Positions 7,394 through 15,794 of a stretch of DNA of 34,336 nucleotides are shown in pieces; within the stretch, counting starts at the first letter, position 1; each line of letters begins with the position of its first letter. The notes beneath the pieces are model-generated. The model ran no database searches, was not told the origin of the DNA, and saw only the letters and a list, made by a program, of their open reading frames with translations. This DNA is from Nitrospirota bacterium (lineage in GTDB: Bacteria; Nitrospirota; Thermodesulfovibrionia; Thermodesulfovibrionales; Dissulfurispiraceae), in contig JAJZPZ010000016.1 of the NCBI GenBank assembly GCA_021847795.1, positions 1 to 34,336 on the forward strand, given 5' to 3'. Position numbers and translations under genes: made by a program.

Positions 7394-7684
7394 AATCTTT
7401 ATGTGGAACTTCTCTTCCGGCAGAAATATTCCTCATGTATAAGGCAACACAATCGCCGGGGATGAAAAGTATATCTAAATTTTATAGCAGAAAAGCAGCT
7501 AAGTTGTCAAACGAGAAGGCCGCAGCATGTGGCCGGCAACGTGCAATAAATCAGAGGGATCTCTTCTATTCATTGCCTATTAAGGGCCACTGCTTACGGC
7601 CTTCACCTGTTATACGTCAAGCACTGCGCATGCCGTCTTAATTCTCAGCAATCCGTACCTGTCACCCGCCGCGGATTACGGTCG
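7394..7684. other. Intergenic region between tRNA-Asn and hsp20
   Basis: About 290 bases have no supported gene. It must contain the tRNA promoter and the end of the hsp20 transcript. The only structure seen is a short imperfect inverted repeat near 7645-7685 (AATCCG / CGGATT) without a T run. Confidence 0.4.
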
Positions 7685-8146
7685 TTATGAGACTTCTATT
7701 TTAATCTCCTTCGGCTTTGACTCCTCCCTTTTCGGAATGACCAGCTCAAGGATGCCGTTTTTGAAGGAGGCCTTTGCCTTCTCACTGTCGACCTCAACAG
7801 GCAGGGCAATAGTCCTGGCAAAGGCGCCATAGTTTCTTTCGCTCGCATAATAGTCCTCTTCCTTTATCTCTTCCTCCTTTTTCACCTCTCCCTTGAGGGT
7901 CACGGTGTCCTTGGTTATGGAGAGGTCTATGTCCTCTTTGTTTACTCCCGGCAGCTCAGCATTTATGACAATCTCATTTTTCCTGTCATACATATCAATT
8001 CCCGGTACGACGATACCCCCTCCATCCTGCTTGCCGGACCATCTCCTTCTCCTCGGCGCCGGCGTAAAAAACTCCTCGAAAAGCCTGTCCATATCCCTTC
8101 TCATGTCCTCAAGCTCTTTTAACGGGCTCCACTTCACAACAGACAT
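7685..8146 (-). CDS. hsp20: Small heat-shock protein (Hsp20/alpha-crystallin)
   Basis: I chose the ATG at 8146 because AAAGGAGG lies five bases upstream, giving 153 residues (MSVVKWSPLKELEDMRR). The alpha-crystallin domain spans about residues 45-140, with the characteristic NAELPGVNKEDIDLSI and, near the end, ASFKNGILELVIPK. The C-terminal tail carries an I-x-I anchor (EIKIEV). It is an ATP-independent holdase that keeps unfolded proteins soluble for refolding by ClpB/DnaK. It is the last gene of the dnaJ-hspR-clpB-hsp20 cluster, 91 bases after clpB, and is presumably HspR-controlled. Confidence 0.95.
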   Translation of the reverse strand: MSVVKWSPLKELEDMRRDMDRLFEEFFTPAPRRRRWSGKQDGGGIVVPGIDMYDRKNEIVINAELPGVNKEDIDLSITKDTVTLKGEVKKEEEIKEEDYYASERNYGAFARTIALPVEVDSEKAKASFKNGILELVIPKREESKPKEIKIEVS

Positions 8147-8237
8147 CGCAACCTCCTTTTCCCTGCCCCTTTCCCGCGCTTTCCCCGAAAGGGGGCCAGG
8201 AATTCGCTTCTTTTGTTTTGTCGAAGTCAAAGACTTC

Positions 8238-10883
8238 CTACGACACAACTTCGGCTACGGAAATCTTATGAAATACCAGGTGATCCGATTCGTAATCCAC
8301 CTCAATGGTGTCGCCCTCCCTGAAGGCGCCGTCAAGGAGTTTCAGGGCAAGCGGATTTAGGACCTCCCTCTGTATCGCCCTCTTCAGGGGCCGTGCGCCG
8401 TATACGGGGTCGTAGCCTGCCCGGGCGATAAACTCCTTTGCAGCGTCGCTCAGAACAATATCCACCTTCTTTTCCTGGAGATACTTCTTCATTCTCGAAA
8501 CCTGGATATCCACAATCTGCTTGAGGAGTTCCTCATTGAGCGGGTTAAATATGATGACCTCGTCAACCCTGTTCAAAAACTCCGGCCTGAAGAAGGCCTT
8601 GAGATCTTCCATTATCCCGGACTTCAAGCTGCTGTCCTGGTCAGCCCAGTAGGCGGCGGGCTTCTTTACCCTCTCCTCAAGATATTCCTGGATATGGCCG
8701 CTTCCAATGTTCGATGTCATGATGACCACGGTATTCCTGAAATCCACAGTGCGTCCGTGCCCGTCGGTAAGCCTTCCGTCATCCAGGAGCTGCAGCAGGA
8801 TATTAAAGACTTCCGGATGCGCTTTTTCAACCTCATCGAAGAGTACCACGGCATAAGGCCTTCTCCTTACCGCCTCGGTAAGCTGACCTCCCTCTTCATA
8901 GCCTACATAGCCCGGAGGCGCCCCTACCAGCCGCGAGACCGTATGTCTTTCCTGGTATTCCGACATATCGATCCTGATCATAGCGTTCTCATCATCGAAG
9001 AGGAATTCCGCAAGCGCCTTTGCCAGCTCGGTCTTTCCTACCCCGGTAGGCCCAAGGAAGATAAAGGAGCCTATGGGCCTGTTCGGGTCCTGGAGTCCTG
9101 CGCGCGCCCTTCTGACGGCATCTGCCACAGCCCTGACGGCATCATCCTGGCCCACCACTCTCATACTGATGCTGCTCTCCATATTGATGAGCTTCTGCAC
9201 CTCGCTTTCGAGCATCCGGGACACGGGGATCCCCGTCCATTTGGAAACGACCTCTGCGATGTCTTCTTCGTCCACCTCTTCCTTGAGCATCTTCCGCTTT
9301 GACTGAGTTGCAACGAGCTTCGCACTCTCGCTGTCAAGTTTCCTCTGCAACTCAAGAAGCCGTCCGTACCTGAGTTCCGCGGCCTTGCCTAAATTGCCTT
9401 CCCGCTCGGCCCTTTCAGATTCGATCTTGGCCCTCTCGATCTGCTCCTTTATGTCCCTCATTTCCCGGATCACTTCTTTTTCGCTCATCCACTGCGCCCT
9501 GAGGGCATCGCGTTTTTCCCGGAGATCTGCAATCTCTTTTGATAACTTTTCGAGCTTGTCCTGCGCGTCCTGCGAGCCGTCATCACGCATTACCGCCTGT
9601 TTCTCGATCTCAAGCTGCCGCAGTCTCCTTTCTATCTCATCCAGTTCCACGGGCATGCTGTCTATCTCCATCCTCAGCCTGGCAGCGGATTCATCGATAA
9701 GGTCAATCGCCTTGTCAGGAAGGAACCTGTCGGAGATATACCTGTTGGAAAGCACGGCGGCAGCTACCAGCGCGGAGTCTTTTATCTTTACCCCGTGGTG
9801 CACCTCGTACTTTTCCTTGAGGCCCCTGAGAATTGAAATGGTGTCCTCAACCGAAGGCTCCTTGATAAACACCGGCTGGAACCTGCGCTCCAGCGCCGGG
9901 TCTTTCTCGATATACTTTCTGTACTCATCGAGAGTCGTCGCCCCCACACACCGGAGTTCTCCCCGGGCAAGGGCAGGCTTGAGCATATTAGACGCATCAA
10001 CCGAGCCTTCCGCTGCTCCCGCGCCCACAAGGGTGTGGAGTTCATCAATAAACGTTATGACCTTCCCTTCTGACTTTTCTATTTCCTTCAGCACCGCCTT
10101 CAGGCGCTCCTCGAATTCACCCCTGTACTTCGCGCCTGCCACAAGGCCTCCGATATCAATAGCAACAAGCCGCTTGTCCCTCAGGGTCTCCGGAACATCC
10201 CCGGCAACGATCCTTTGCGCAAGGCCTTCTGCTATGGCTGTCTTTCCGACACCGGGGTCGCCGATAAGCACCGGGTTGTTTTTTGTCCTTCTGGACAGCA
10301 CCTGTATTATCCTCCGTATCTCCTCGTCCCTCCCGATCACCGGGTCCAGCTTTCCCCTCTTCGCAAGGTCCGTAAGGTCTTTGCCGTATTTTGTGAGGGC
10401 CTGGTATTTCTCTTCCGGATTGGGGTCCGTTACGCTGTGCACGCCGCGAACTTCCTTCATCGCGGAGAGAATCTTGTCAGGGGTAGCGCCGTATTTCTTC
10501 AGGATTTCAGATGAAGGCCCGTAGGCATTCACAATTGCAAGAAGCAGGTGCTCCACACTGACGAATTCATCACCCAGGTGCGCTGCCTCCTCAAATGCCT
10601 TTTCCAGCACAGCCTTCAGCCGCGGGGCCAGATAGAGCTGCCCCAGCGGCGCTGCCCCTGACACTTTCGGAAATTTTTCCATCTCCCTGTCTAAATCCGT
10701 TTTTGCCGCAGCAATATCAACCCCTATGCGTTTGAGTATCCGGCCGGCAATACCCTCTCCATCCTCAAGCAATGCATACAGGAGATGCTCCACGTCGAGC
10801 TGCTGGTTGCCTTTCCTTTCCGCAATTGCCTGGGCTTCCTGTATAGCCTCCTGGCTTTTTACCGTCAATTTATCCAATCTCAT
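8238..10883 (-). CDS. clpB: ATP-dependent disaggregase ClpB
   Basis: The 881-residue product starts at ATG 10883, with TAGGAGG upstream. The order is the N-domain with two Clp repeats (about 1-150), NBD1 with Walker A GDPGVGKT at 208-215 and Walker B FIDE at 278-281, the middle coiled coil (about 405-525) that distinguishes ClpB from ClpA/ClpC, and NBD2 with Walker A GPTGVGKT at 611-618. The length and all motifs are those of a full ClpB. The hexamer threads aggregated proteins through its pore together with DnaK/DnaJ. It lies between hspR and hsp20. No dnaK or grpE is in the window, so those genes must be elsewhere. Confidence 0.98.
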   Translation of the reverse strand: MRLDKLTVKSQEAIQEAQAIAERKGNQQLDVEHLLYALLEDGEGIAGRILKRIGVDIAAAKTDLDREMEKFPKVSGAAPLGQLYLAPRLKAVLEKAFEEAAHLGDEFVSVEHLLLAIVNAYGPSSEILKKYGATPDKILSAMKEVRGVHSVTDPNPEEKYQALTKYGKDLTDLAKRGKLDPVIGRDEEIRRIIQVLSRRTKNNPVLIGDPGVGKTAIAEGLAQRIVAGDVPETLRDKRLVAIDIGGLVAGAKYRGEFEERLKAVLKEIEKSEGKVITFIDELHTLVGAGAAEGSVDASNMLKPALARGELRCVGATTLDEYRKYIEKDPALERRFQPVFIKEPSVEDTISILRGLKEKYEVHHGVKIKDSALVAAAVLSNRYISDRFLPDKAIDLIDESAARLRMEIDSMPVELDEIERRLRQLEIEKQAVMRDDGSQDAQDKLEKLSKEIADLREKRDALRAQWMSEKEVIREMRDIKEQIERAKIESERAEREGNLGKAAELRYGRLLELQRKLDSESAKLVATQSKRKMLKEEVDEEDIAEVVSKWTGIPVSRMLESEVQKLINMESSISMRVVGQDDAVRAVADAVRRARAGLQDPNRPIGSFIFLGPTGVGKTELAKALAEFLFDDENAMIRIDMSEYQERHTVSRLVGAPPGYVGYEEGGQLTEAVRRRPYAVVLFDEVEKAHPEVFNILLQLLDDGRLTDGHGRTVDFRNTVVIMTSNIGSGHIQEYLEERVKKPAAYWADQDSSLKSGIMEDLKAFFRPEFLNRVDEVIIFNPLNEELLKQIVDIQVSRMKKYLQEKKVDIVLSDAAKEFIARAGYDPVYGARPLKRAIQREVLNPLALKLLDGAFREGDTIEVDYESDHLVFHKISVAEVVS

Positions 10884-10997
10884 CGTGTACCTCCTACAAA
10901 AAGACTTAACCACAGTGAGCACAGCGACATGAAGAAAACTTAAATCCTTCCCAAAAGCATTTATTCTTTCTCCGTGATCTCTGTGCGTTAACCATCA

Positions 10998-11354
10998 TTA
11001 CTCTTCCTCGCTGAATATTCTTTCCATCCGCTTTTCGAAATCGCTCCTTACATCTCGGTCCAGGTATTGCAGCATTTCCGCCATCTCGCTCTGCAGCGCA
11101 TTTATCCTGTTCCTCATTCTCAGAATTATTTCCACGCCGGCCTTATTGACGCCCAATTCCTTAATAAGCTTGACAACCAGGTCCAGTCTCTCCACATCTT
11201 CTTCCGAATACAGCCTCTGCTTGTTCACTCTGCTCGGGCAGACAAAACCCTCCCGCTCGTACATCCTGAGCGTCTGCGGATGCACTTCCAGTATCCTGGA
11301 CACAACGCTGATCATATATACAGGGCTGCTTTTATCCTGTCTCTTTTTAAACAT
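10998..11354 (-). CDS. hspR: MerR-type heat-shock repressor HspR
   Basis: The product has 118 residues. The MerR winged helix-turn-helix is at about residues 17-58 ([20 protein letters not shown] then [10 protein letters not shown]), followed by a dimerisation helix and the acidic tail [12 protein letters not shown]. MerR proteins encoded beside dnaJ and clpB are typically HspR, which represses chaperone genes and, in Streptomyces, uses DnaK as co-repressor. Its start overlaps the dnaJ end by 8 bases, so the repressor is made in step with the chaperone. The N-terminal basic stretch FKKRQDK is slightly longer than in some homologues. Confidence 0.93.
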   Translation of the reverse strand: MFKKRQDKSSPVYMISVVSRILEVHPQTLRMYEREGFVCPSRVNKQRLYSEEDVERLDLVVKLIKELGVNKAGVEIILRMRNRINALQSEMAEMLQYLDRDVRSDFEKRMERIFSEEE

Positions 11355-12429
11355 GTTCGTTCACCATCCCCTTCCGTGGATCTTTCCTGTACAGGGATTC
11401 AATCTGGCGAATCGCCTCTTTCGCTTTTTCAGGGATATCTTTCGGCACCACGATTTTAATATCCACATACTCATTTCCACGGGATTTAGTATTGGGATTG
11501 TAAAATCCTTTCCCTGAAAGCTTAAATTTCTGCCCGCCCTGGGTCCCAGGCGGCAGGGTCATAATTGCAGTTCCGTCAATTGTCGGGACTTCGATTTTTG
11601 CGCCAAGCGCTGCCTCGCCGAACGTCACGGGCAAATACATGTAGATATCGTTGTTCTTCCTTGTAAATACCGGGTGATGCTTAATGGAAATTTCGAGAAG
11701 AAGGTCCCCAGCAGGGCCTCTGCCTTCTCCTGAATTACCCATGCCCCGCAACTTTACAATGGATCCGTTGTCTACGCCCGCCGGGATTTTCACCTTTACG
11801 GTTTCGGTATGCAAAGTCGCTCCTCTGCCCCCGCATTTCTTACATGCCACAGTGATTTTCCTGCCTGTCCCGCCGCATTCAGGACACGCCTGCGCCATCT
11901 TGAAAAAACCCCGTGATATCTGCGTTTGCCCTGTTCCCTTGCATTTCGGACAGGTCTGTGAGCTTTCAGCCCCGCTGCCGCCGCACTTGTCGCAGGTGAT
12001 GGCACGGGTAACGGTTATCGGCCTTGTCACTCCCTTAAACGCCTCTTCAAGGGTAAGTTCTACTCCCATAAGCAGGTCTTCGCCCCTGGAGTAAAAAGGC
12101 TCGGCGCCTTGCCTGCCGCCGAAGATATCTCCGAAAATGTCGCTGAAATCAAAACCGCCGCCTCTGGAATCGAAGCCCTTGAATCCTCCGGCGCCGGCAA
12201 ACTGCTCAAAAGTCGTACCTGACCTGTCATACTGTGCCCGCTTCTCCTGATCGCTCAGAACAGCATAGGCTTCGTTGATTTCCTTGAACTTTTCCTCGGC
12301 TGCCTTATCTTTGGGATTCAAGTCGGGATGATATTTCCTCGCCAGTTTCCTGTACGCCTTTTTGATATCATCCTGCGATGCGTCCTTGTTGACACCGAGT
12401 ACCTGATAGTAATCCTTCACAGCTGCCAT
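11347..12429 (-). CDS. dnaJ: Chaperone DnaJ (Hsp40)
   Basis: The product has 360 residues. The J domain (1-70) has the HPD triad at 34-36, which stimulates DnaK ATPase. A Gly/Phe linker follows (about 75-105). The zinc domain has four CxxCxGxG repeats with cysteine pairs at 146/149, 160/163, 182/185 and 196/199. The C-terminal client-binding domains complete a type I DnaJ. GAGAGGTG precedes the ATG, and a strong vegetative promoter lies upstream. It is first in the dnaJ-hspR-clpB-hsp20 operon. Confidence 0.97.
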   Translation of the reverse strand: MAAVKDYYQVLGVNKDASQDDIKKAYRKLARKYHPDLNPKDKAAEEKFKEINEAYAVLSDQEKRAQYDRSGTTFEQFAGAGGFKGFDSRGGGFDFSDIFGDIFGGRQGAEPFYSRGEDLLMGVELTLEEAFKGVTRPITVTRAITCDKCGGSGAESSQTCPKCKGTGQTQISRGFFKMAQACPECGGTGRKITVACKKCGGRGATLHTETVKVKIPAGVDNGSIVKLRGMGNSGEGRGPAGDLLLEISIKHHPVFTRKNNDIYMYLPVTFGEAALGAKIEVPTIDGTAIMTLPPGTQGGQKFKLSGKGFYNPNTKSRGNEYVDIKIVVPKDIPEKAKEAIRQIESLYRKDPRKGMVNEHV

Positions 12430-12453
12430 TATCTTTCACCTCTCATTATTCAT

Positions 12454-12509
12454 AGCATAACGCTTTAGTCGCTTCTTGTCAAGTAGCCTTAGACAACCAG
12501 GTTCTACTT
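12454..12509 (-). promoter_or_regulatory. Promoter of the heat-shock operon with a possible HspR site
   Basis: On the minus strand TTGACA (12482-12477), a 17-base spacer and TATGCT (12459-12454) form a near-consensus sigma-70 promoter, about 25 bases before the dnaJ start. The -35 lies inside CTTGACAAG, and immediately upstream AAGTAG at 12509-12504 is inverted as CTACTT at 12486-12481. The classic HAIR operator (CTTGAGT-7 bases-ACTCAAG) is not present. These repeats are the best local candidates for an HspR operator. Confidence 0.65.
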
Positions 12510-12544
12510 AATTATCCTACGAAAATAAAGCAAGCGCAACTTTT

Positions 12545-12721
12545 GGTAGTGTCTCAGTTCAGCCCAAAGGCTTTGCGGCGATCCCTTTAAAAGTATTTCA
12601 TACCAGGCTTATGGCCTGATTTGAAACCACACAGGGGAATTCCGGTACTACAGGATCGGGCCGGATATGAATATGTCTTTCATCGCATTACAAAGGCTTT
12701 GGGGTGAATTGAGACACTACC
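12545..12721. mobile_element. MITE-like element with 31-bp terminal inverted repeats
   Basis: The 177-base element begins GGTAGTGTCTCA and ends TGAGACACTACC (12 bases perfectly inverted). The inversion continues to 31 bases with three mismatches. The interior has no coding capacity. It sits in the divergent gap between the dnaJ and rlmD promoters. No clear target-site duplication is visible, though both flanks contain a similar ACTTTT run. A partner transposase is not in the window. Confidence 0.7.
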
Positions 12722-12740
12722 CGACTTTTTGGGCCTCCTT

Positions 12741-12770
12741 TTACTTACCTGTCCCGCAATCTGTTAACAT
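12741..12770 (+). promoter_or_regulatory. Probable leaderless promoter of the rlmD-type gene
   Basis: TTACTT (12741-12746), an 18-base spacer and TAACAT (12765-12770) are followed after exactly 6 bases by the ATG at 12777. Transcription would then start at or next to the A of the start codon. The AAAGGG that directly abuts the ATG is too close to act as a normal ribosome-binding site. Confidence 0.45.
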
Positions 12771-12776
12771 AAAGGG

Positions 12777-14030
12777 ATGGAGAGAGTCACTATAAAAACC
12801 GAACGCCCTGCCTATGGCGGGGTCTCAATCGGCAGATGGAATAACAAGATCATCATGGTAAAAGGCGCATTGCCCGGTGAGACCGTCGAGGCCGTGATCG
12901 AGGAAGAGAGGAGAGATTACTACACAGCATCTGTTGCCCGCGTATCCGGTCCCTCGCCGGACAGAGTGGCCCCTGGCTGCATCCATTTCGGGCTTTGCGG
13001 CGGCTGCAGCCTCCAGTATGTTTCCCATGAGAGGCAGACTACCCTCAAAGAAGAGGTCCTTCAGGACTGCCTGAAAAGACTTGCAAAGATTGAGACCAGG
13101 CTTTTGCCTCCCCTTGCACTGGACAATTCCTGGGGATACAGATACCGGGGACAGTTTAAGGTCTCTCACGGTAAGATCGGGTTTTACCGGGAAAAAACAC
13201 GGGAAGCAGTGGATATCGAGCGCTGTCCGCTGATGGATGAGAGCGTAAACAAATTTCTTCACGAAACAAGGGACTTGCTGAAGAAAACCCCTGATTCCTT
13301 TACGGGAATCAGCGAGGCGCATATATCCTGTGGCAATAGCGCCCTTGCTTTTCTTAAAGAATCATCAAAGGAACGCCTTAAAACAGGGCAGGGAAAACTT
13401 GCTTCCCTATTCCTCAACGCCGGGTTTGCAGGAGTATTCATCGAGAGCAGGGACAAGAAGATATCCAGGCACGGAGCACATTACACAACCCTGCCTCTTG
13501 AAAACTTATATTATACGGTTTCGCCGGTGAGCTTCTTTCAAAGTTACTGGAAACTCAATCAAATTGTTGTGGAGCATATAAAAGGCAGCCTGCAGCCCCT
13601 TGTCGGGAAAAGGGTGCTGGATCTCTATTCAGGCGCAGGCAATTTTTCGCTTCCACTCGCACTGGACGCGCAGGAGGTGATTGCTGTTGAGGAAAACCCT
13701 TCTGCGATTGAAGACGGCAAAAGGAACGTGCAGATCAACGGGATACAAAACTGCCGGTTTATCCGCTCCTCTGCGGAAAAAATAGATATAGAGGAAAAAA
13801 TTCACATACTCATCCTTGATCCTCCGAGGCTCGGCCTCGCAAACAGGACCATTGACAGGGTAGCGGCCATGATGCCCGAAAGAATTGTTTATATATCCTG
13901 CAATCCGTCAACTCTTGCGCGGGACCTGAAAAAACTCTCTTCCCAATATGATATTGAATCCGTAAGGATGATCGACTTTTTTCCCCATACCTTCCATATC
14001 GAATCATTGGTTTTCCTGAGATTGAGATAG
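12777..14030 (+). CDS. rlmD: 23S rRNA (uracil-5-)-methyltransferase, RlmD/RumA family
   Basis: The product has 417 residues. An N-terminal TRAM RNA-binding domain (about 1-60) is followed by a four-cysteine iron-sulfur motif: Cys68, Cys74 and Cys77 in CIHFGLCGGC, plus Cys150. The SAM site is VLDLYSGAGNFSLPLA at 280-295, and the catalytic region has LDPPR at 347-351 and the nucleophile Cys375 in YISCNPSTLARD. These are the defining features of the TrmA/RlmC/RlmD family, which methylate uridine C5 in rRNA or tRNA through a cysteine adduct. The exact target base cannot be told from sequence alone. The gene stands alone between two inverted-repeat elements. Confidence 0.93.
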   Translation: MERVTIKTERPAYGGVSIGRWNNKIIMVKGALPGETVEAVIEEERRDYYTASVARVSGPSPDRVAPGCIHFGLCGGCSLQYVSHERQTTLKEEVLQDCLKRLAKIETRLLPPLALDNSWGYRYRGQFKVSHGKIGFYREKTREAVDIERCPLMDESVNKFLHETRDLLKKTPDSFTGISEAHISCGNSALAFLKESSKERLKTGQGKLASLFLNAGFAGVFIESRDKKISRHGAHYTTLPLENLYYTVSPVSFFQSYWKLNQIVVEHIKGSLQPLVGKRVLDLYSGAGNFSLPLALDAQEVIAVEENPSAIEDGKRNVQINGIQNCRFIRSSAEKIDIEEKIHILILDPPRLGLANRTIDRVAAMMPERIVYISCNPSTLARDLKKLSSQYDIESVRMIDFFPHTFHIESLVFLRLR

Positions 14031-14074
14031 GGGACTTTTCCCTTATCCATACTCCGCAACCAGGAAAGGAAGGT

Positions 14075-14216
14075 GTGCCGAAAAGCCTTTCAGTGCGATA
14101 CCTTGTGCCGACCCCTCCCGCCATATAAAGGCAATTACAGCGCCACCTCTGCCGTAAACAGGAAAACAGGCACTCTAAATAATCATATCGCATGCTGAAA
14201 GGCTTTGTAGCGGCAC
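14075..14216. repeat. Fold-back element with imperfect terminal inverted repeats
   Basis: The left end (GTGCCG, then AAAGCCTTTCAG and TGCGATA) is inverted at the right end, with small gaps, so the 142 bases could fold back over about 25 pairs. The interior has no gene. It lies between rlmD and the dam remnant. Its core word AAAGGCTTT is shared with the inner part of the 12545-12721 element, but the outer ends differ. Confidence 0.55.
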
Positions 14217-14319
14217 GCGAGAAAAGCACGCCGAAAAATGCGATAATTCGTTTTCCAAAATAGTTTGATACAGTCAAACCTTATTTGATTTTAGCACGCC
14301 GCCTATCTAATCTCACACC

Positions 14320-14929
14320 TCAATAGTTCCTGATCAGCAGCTCGGTTACCTTCTGGCTGTTCTGTCCGCCGCCAGCCGAGTACGTGGTCCCTACCTCCTC
14401 GATCGAGAAGTCCCGGAAGGTCCTCCGGATCTCGGGACGATCGTTGATCGTAGGGTTTGTTCTCAATGAACACCCTGGAGAGGCGGAGGTGAGCTACGGA
14501 AAGGTCCTCCTCGATCCGGAGGAGGTTCAGCCTCGGTGCTCTGGTTGCGCATACACCGAAAGTAGGATTCCGGATCTTGCCTGAAAAGCCCATCCTCAGC
14601 AGGTAGTAGAACCTCACTGCCCGCTGAATATCCGTGAGAACTTCCGGCCGTTCTGTCTTGAATCTCTCGAACTCATCCCTGGCAACGAGGATCCATCGGA
14701 AGTACCGTATGAACTCATCCAGGTGATGCTTCACCACCCTATAAAGCGTAACGAGATCGGTATTGATGTCATTGATAATCTCGACCTCGGACTCATCTTT
14801 TTTAAAAAGCACCCAGGCGGCTCCGGCGAACACCTCGCAGTAGCATGAATGCTGCGGGATCAGCGGGATGATTTTATTGGCCAGCAGTGATTTGCCGCCC
14901 AGGTAAGATAAAAAACTTCTTCTCTTCAT
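14320..14929 (-). pseudogene. Phage-type D12-class adenine-N6 DNA methyltransferase (Dam-like) with internal deletion
   Basis: Residues 1 to about 160 are intact: LSYLGGKSLLANKIIPLIP, the SAM motif EVFAGAAWVLF, EIINDINTDLV and YYLLRMGFSGK. At about 14438-14451, after FIENKPYD, the sequence jumps to the family's C-terminus in another frame: INDRPEIRRTF and then GTTYSAGGGQNSQKVTELLIRNY, ending at the TGA at 14320-14322. The deleted part, about 60-70 residues as I judge from relatives, contains the DPPY catalytic motif, so the enzyme must be inactive. The frame that continues without shift ends at 14303. The ATG follows a hairpin/terminator unit, see 14950-15020. Mu-like phages often carry such methylases to protect their DNA. 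Confidence 0.8.
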
Positions 14930-14949
14930 ACAAACAGCCTCCCCCTAAA

Positions 14950-14980
14950 AAAGAAAAACCCGGCAGCTTATGTGCCGGGT
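14950..14980 (-). terminator. Intrinsic terminator directly before the dam-like gene
   Basis: On the minus strand ACCCGGCA (14980-14973) pairs perfectly with TGCCGGGT (14965-14958) around a 7-base loop, and a T run follows (TTTTTCTTTTTT). The ribosome-binding site (GGGGGAGG) and ATG of the methylase come immediately after, so transcription must get through the terminator to express it. Confidence 0.85.
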
Positions 14981-15020
14981 CTAATAGCTCTCCGAAAAGT
15001 GCGGAGTTATAACCTATCCT
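14975..15020 (-). promoter_or_regulatory. Structured RNA hairpin, unit 1 (before dam-like gene)
   Basis: The unit reads on the minus strand GGATA, a stem strand, AA-CTCCG, loop, CGGAG-AGCT, the opposing stem strand, then ACCC. The last bases are shared with the 5' arm of the terminator at 14950-14980, so folding of this hairpin and of the terminator can compete. It is the third copy of the motif at 15228-15326. Confidence 0.6.
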
Positions 15021-15027
15021 CGTACTA

Positions 15028-15186
15028 CTATTCCTGTATTTCTTTGTTTACGACGACCTTTGTAATCCCTCCAGCGTTCATATGGATGAGGACCTGCCCG
15101 GTCATTTTCGGTCCGATATCCGGGCGCTCTTTCAACAATTCAACCAGCCTCTTCTCCCATGCTTTTAGCTGCTCAGTTTTTACCAT
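15028..15186 (-). CDS. Small phage-associated protein (52 aa)
   Basis: The ATG at 15186 has AAGGAGG six bases upstream, a strong ribosome-binding site. The product begins MVKTEQLKAWEKRLVELLKE, an amphipathic helix, and ends in a probable beta hairpin (QVLIHMNAGGITKVVVNKEI). No family is assigned. The second half faintly resembles the short DUF2292/YezD-type fold, a guess only. It lies between two hairpin/terminator leaders, so its expression and that of the dam-like gene are probably controlled in the same way. It could be the regulator that binds those leaders. Confidence 0.7.
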   Translation of the reverse strand: MVKTEQLKAWEKRLVELLKERPDIGPKMTGQVLIHMNAGGITKVVVNKEIQE

Positions 15187-15198
15187 CTCCGCCTCCTT

Positions 15199-15227
15199 AA
15201 AAAAGTAAACCCGAAACCTCTGCCGGG
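15199..15227 (-). terminator. Intrinsic terminator directly before the 52-aa gene
   Basis: CCCG at 15227-15224 pairs with CGGG at 15213-15210 on the minus strand, followed by TTTACTTTTTT and at once by the ribosome-binding site of the 52-residue gene. The 3' arm can alternatively pair over 14 bases with an upstream sequence (15279-15292), which would open the terminator. Confidence 0.65.
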
Positions 15228-15326
15228 CCGGATTGATCAGCTCTCCTTAAAGGAGTTGACCACTATCCTACAAAGCGTGAGATTTCGGGTTTAACAGTTC
15301 TCCGGAGAGGAGTCGTTAAATATCCG
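15228..15326 (-). promoter_or_regulatory. Tandem structured RNA hairpins, units 2 and 3 (candidate riboswitch or attenuator)
   Basis: Two copies of the motif lie in tandem, at 15326-15286 and 15269-15228, on the minus strand. Each begins GGATA and has an outer stem (TTAAC/GTTAA in unit 3, TGGTC/GATCA in unit 2), a constant asymmetric internal loop (GA or AA opposite AACT or AGCT), an inner CTCC/GGAG stem and a variable loop. The outer stems differ in sequence but keep pairing, which is covariation between copies. A TATAAT sequence at 15339-15334 lies 7 bases upstream, though with no good -35. Terminators follow, see 15199-15227. Confidence 0.6.
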
Positions 15327-15370
15327 ATTGGGTATTATACCTTACTTCATAAACTCAGCCTCCTGTCTAT

Positions 15371-15781
15371 TTATGCTGGCCACGCCGGGTGATTCACCAC
15401 GTCGAAGTCGATGATCTGCTGCCGGTCGGCCAGCGCTCGGATTCCGGCCTCTATCGTGCCTGAGGCATCTCTGACCGCTTGGCATTTCTGCTGTTTGGCC
15501 GTATAGTCAATAGGGGTTATGGTCGTTGACATCCCGAGTTCGACCTGGTCCCGATGTCTTCTGGACCGCCAGTCAGATAATATGTCATCTATTCTCCTCC
15601 CAGCTTCCTGTTTTGCCTCCTGGATTTTGCCATCCTGCAGATAGGTGAGAGAGTGGAGGGAATTCGGATCGGGGAACCCATCACTCTCTATCACTGTTTC
15701 GCCTTCCGCAGGTACATAATTGTTACCCATTCCTCTGATGTTCGCCTGCCCCGTTCCTGATAATTGATATATAAATTTCAT
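15371..15781 (-). CDS. Phage tail-fibre-associated protein
   Basis: The product has 136 residues. The N-terminus (GNNYVPAEGETVIESDG) and a central helical Arg/Glu-rich stretch, followed by TTITPIDYTAKQQKCQAVRDASGTIEAGIRALADR, resemble tail-fibre assembly or accessory proteins encoded after the fibre in Mu-like phages. The identification rests mainly on position, 13 bases after the fibre gene. After it the minus strand has an AGGAGG and a two-codon ATG-AAG-TAA frame, then the RNA hairpin units. Confidence 0.55.
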   Translation of the reverse strand: MKFIYQLSGTGQANIRGMGNNYVPAEGETVIESDGFPDPNSLHSLTYLQDGKIQEAKQEAGRRIDDILSDWRSRRHRDQVELGMSTTITPIDYTAKQQKCQAVRDASGTIEAGIRALADRQQIIDFDVVNHPAWPA

Positions 15782-15794
15782 ATAATCATTCCTC

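Noticed and set aside
7435-7641. 68-codon plus-strand frame after the tRNA
   Set aside because: No ribosome-binding site, no protein-like features; probably chance.
9385-10524. 379-codon plus-strand open frame inside clpB
   Set aside because: Ser/Arg/Ile-rich shadow of ClpB; no ribosome-binding site, and the minus-strand reading is an unbroken ClpB.
14958-15292. RNA units as a known riboswitch class (SAM, preQ1, glutamine, guanidine-II, hammerhead)
   Set aside because: None of their conserved cores that I can recall is present, for example no CUGAUGA..GAAA hammerhead core and no ACGR loops.
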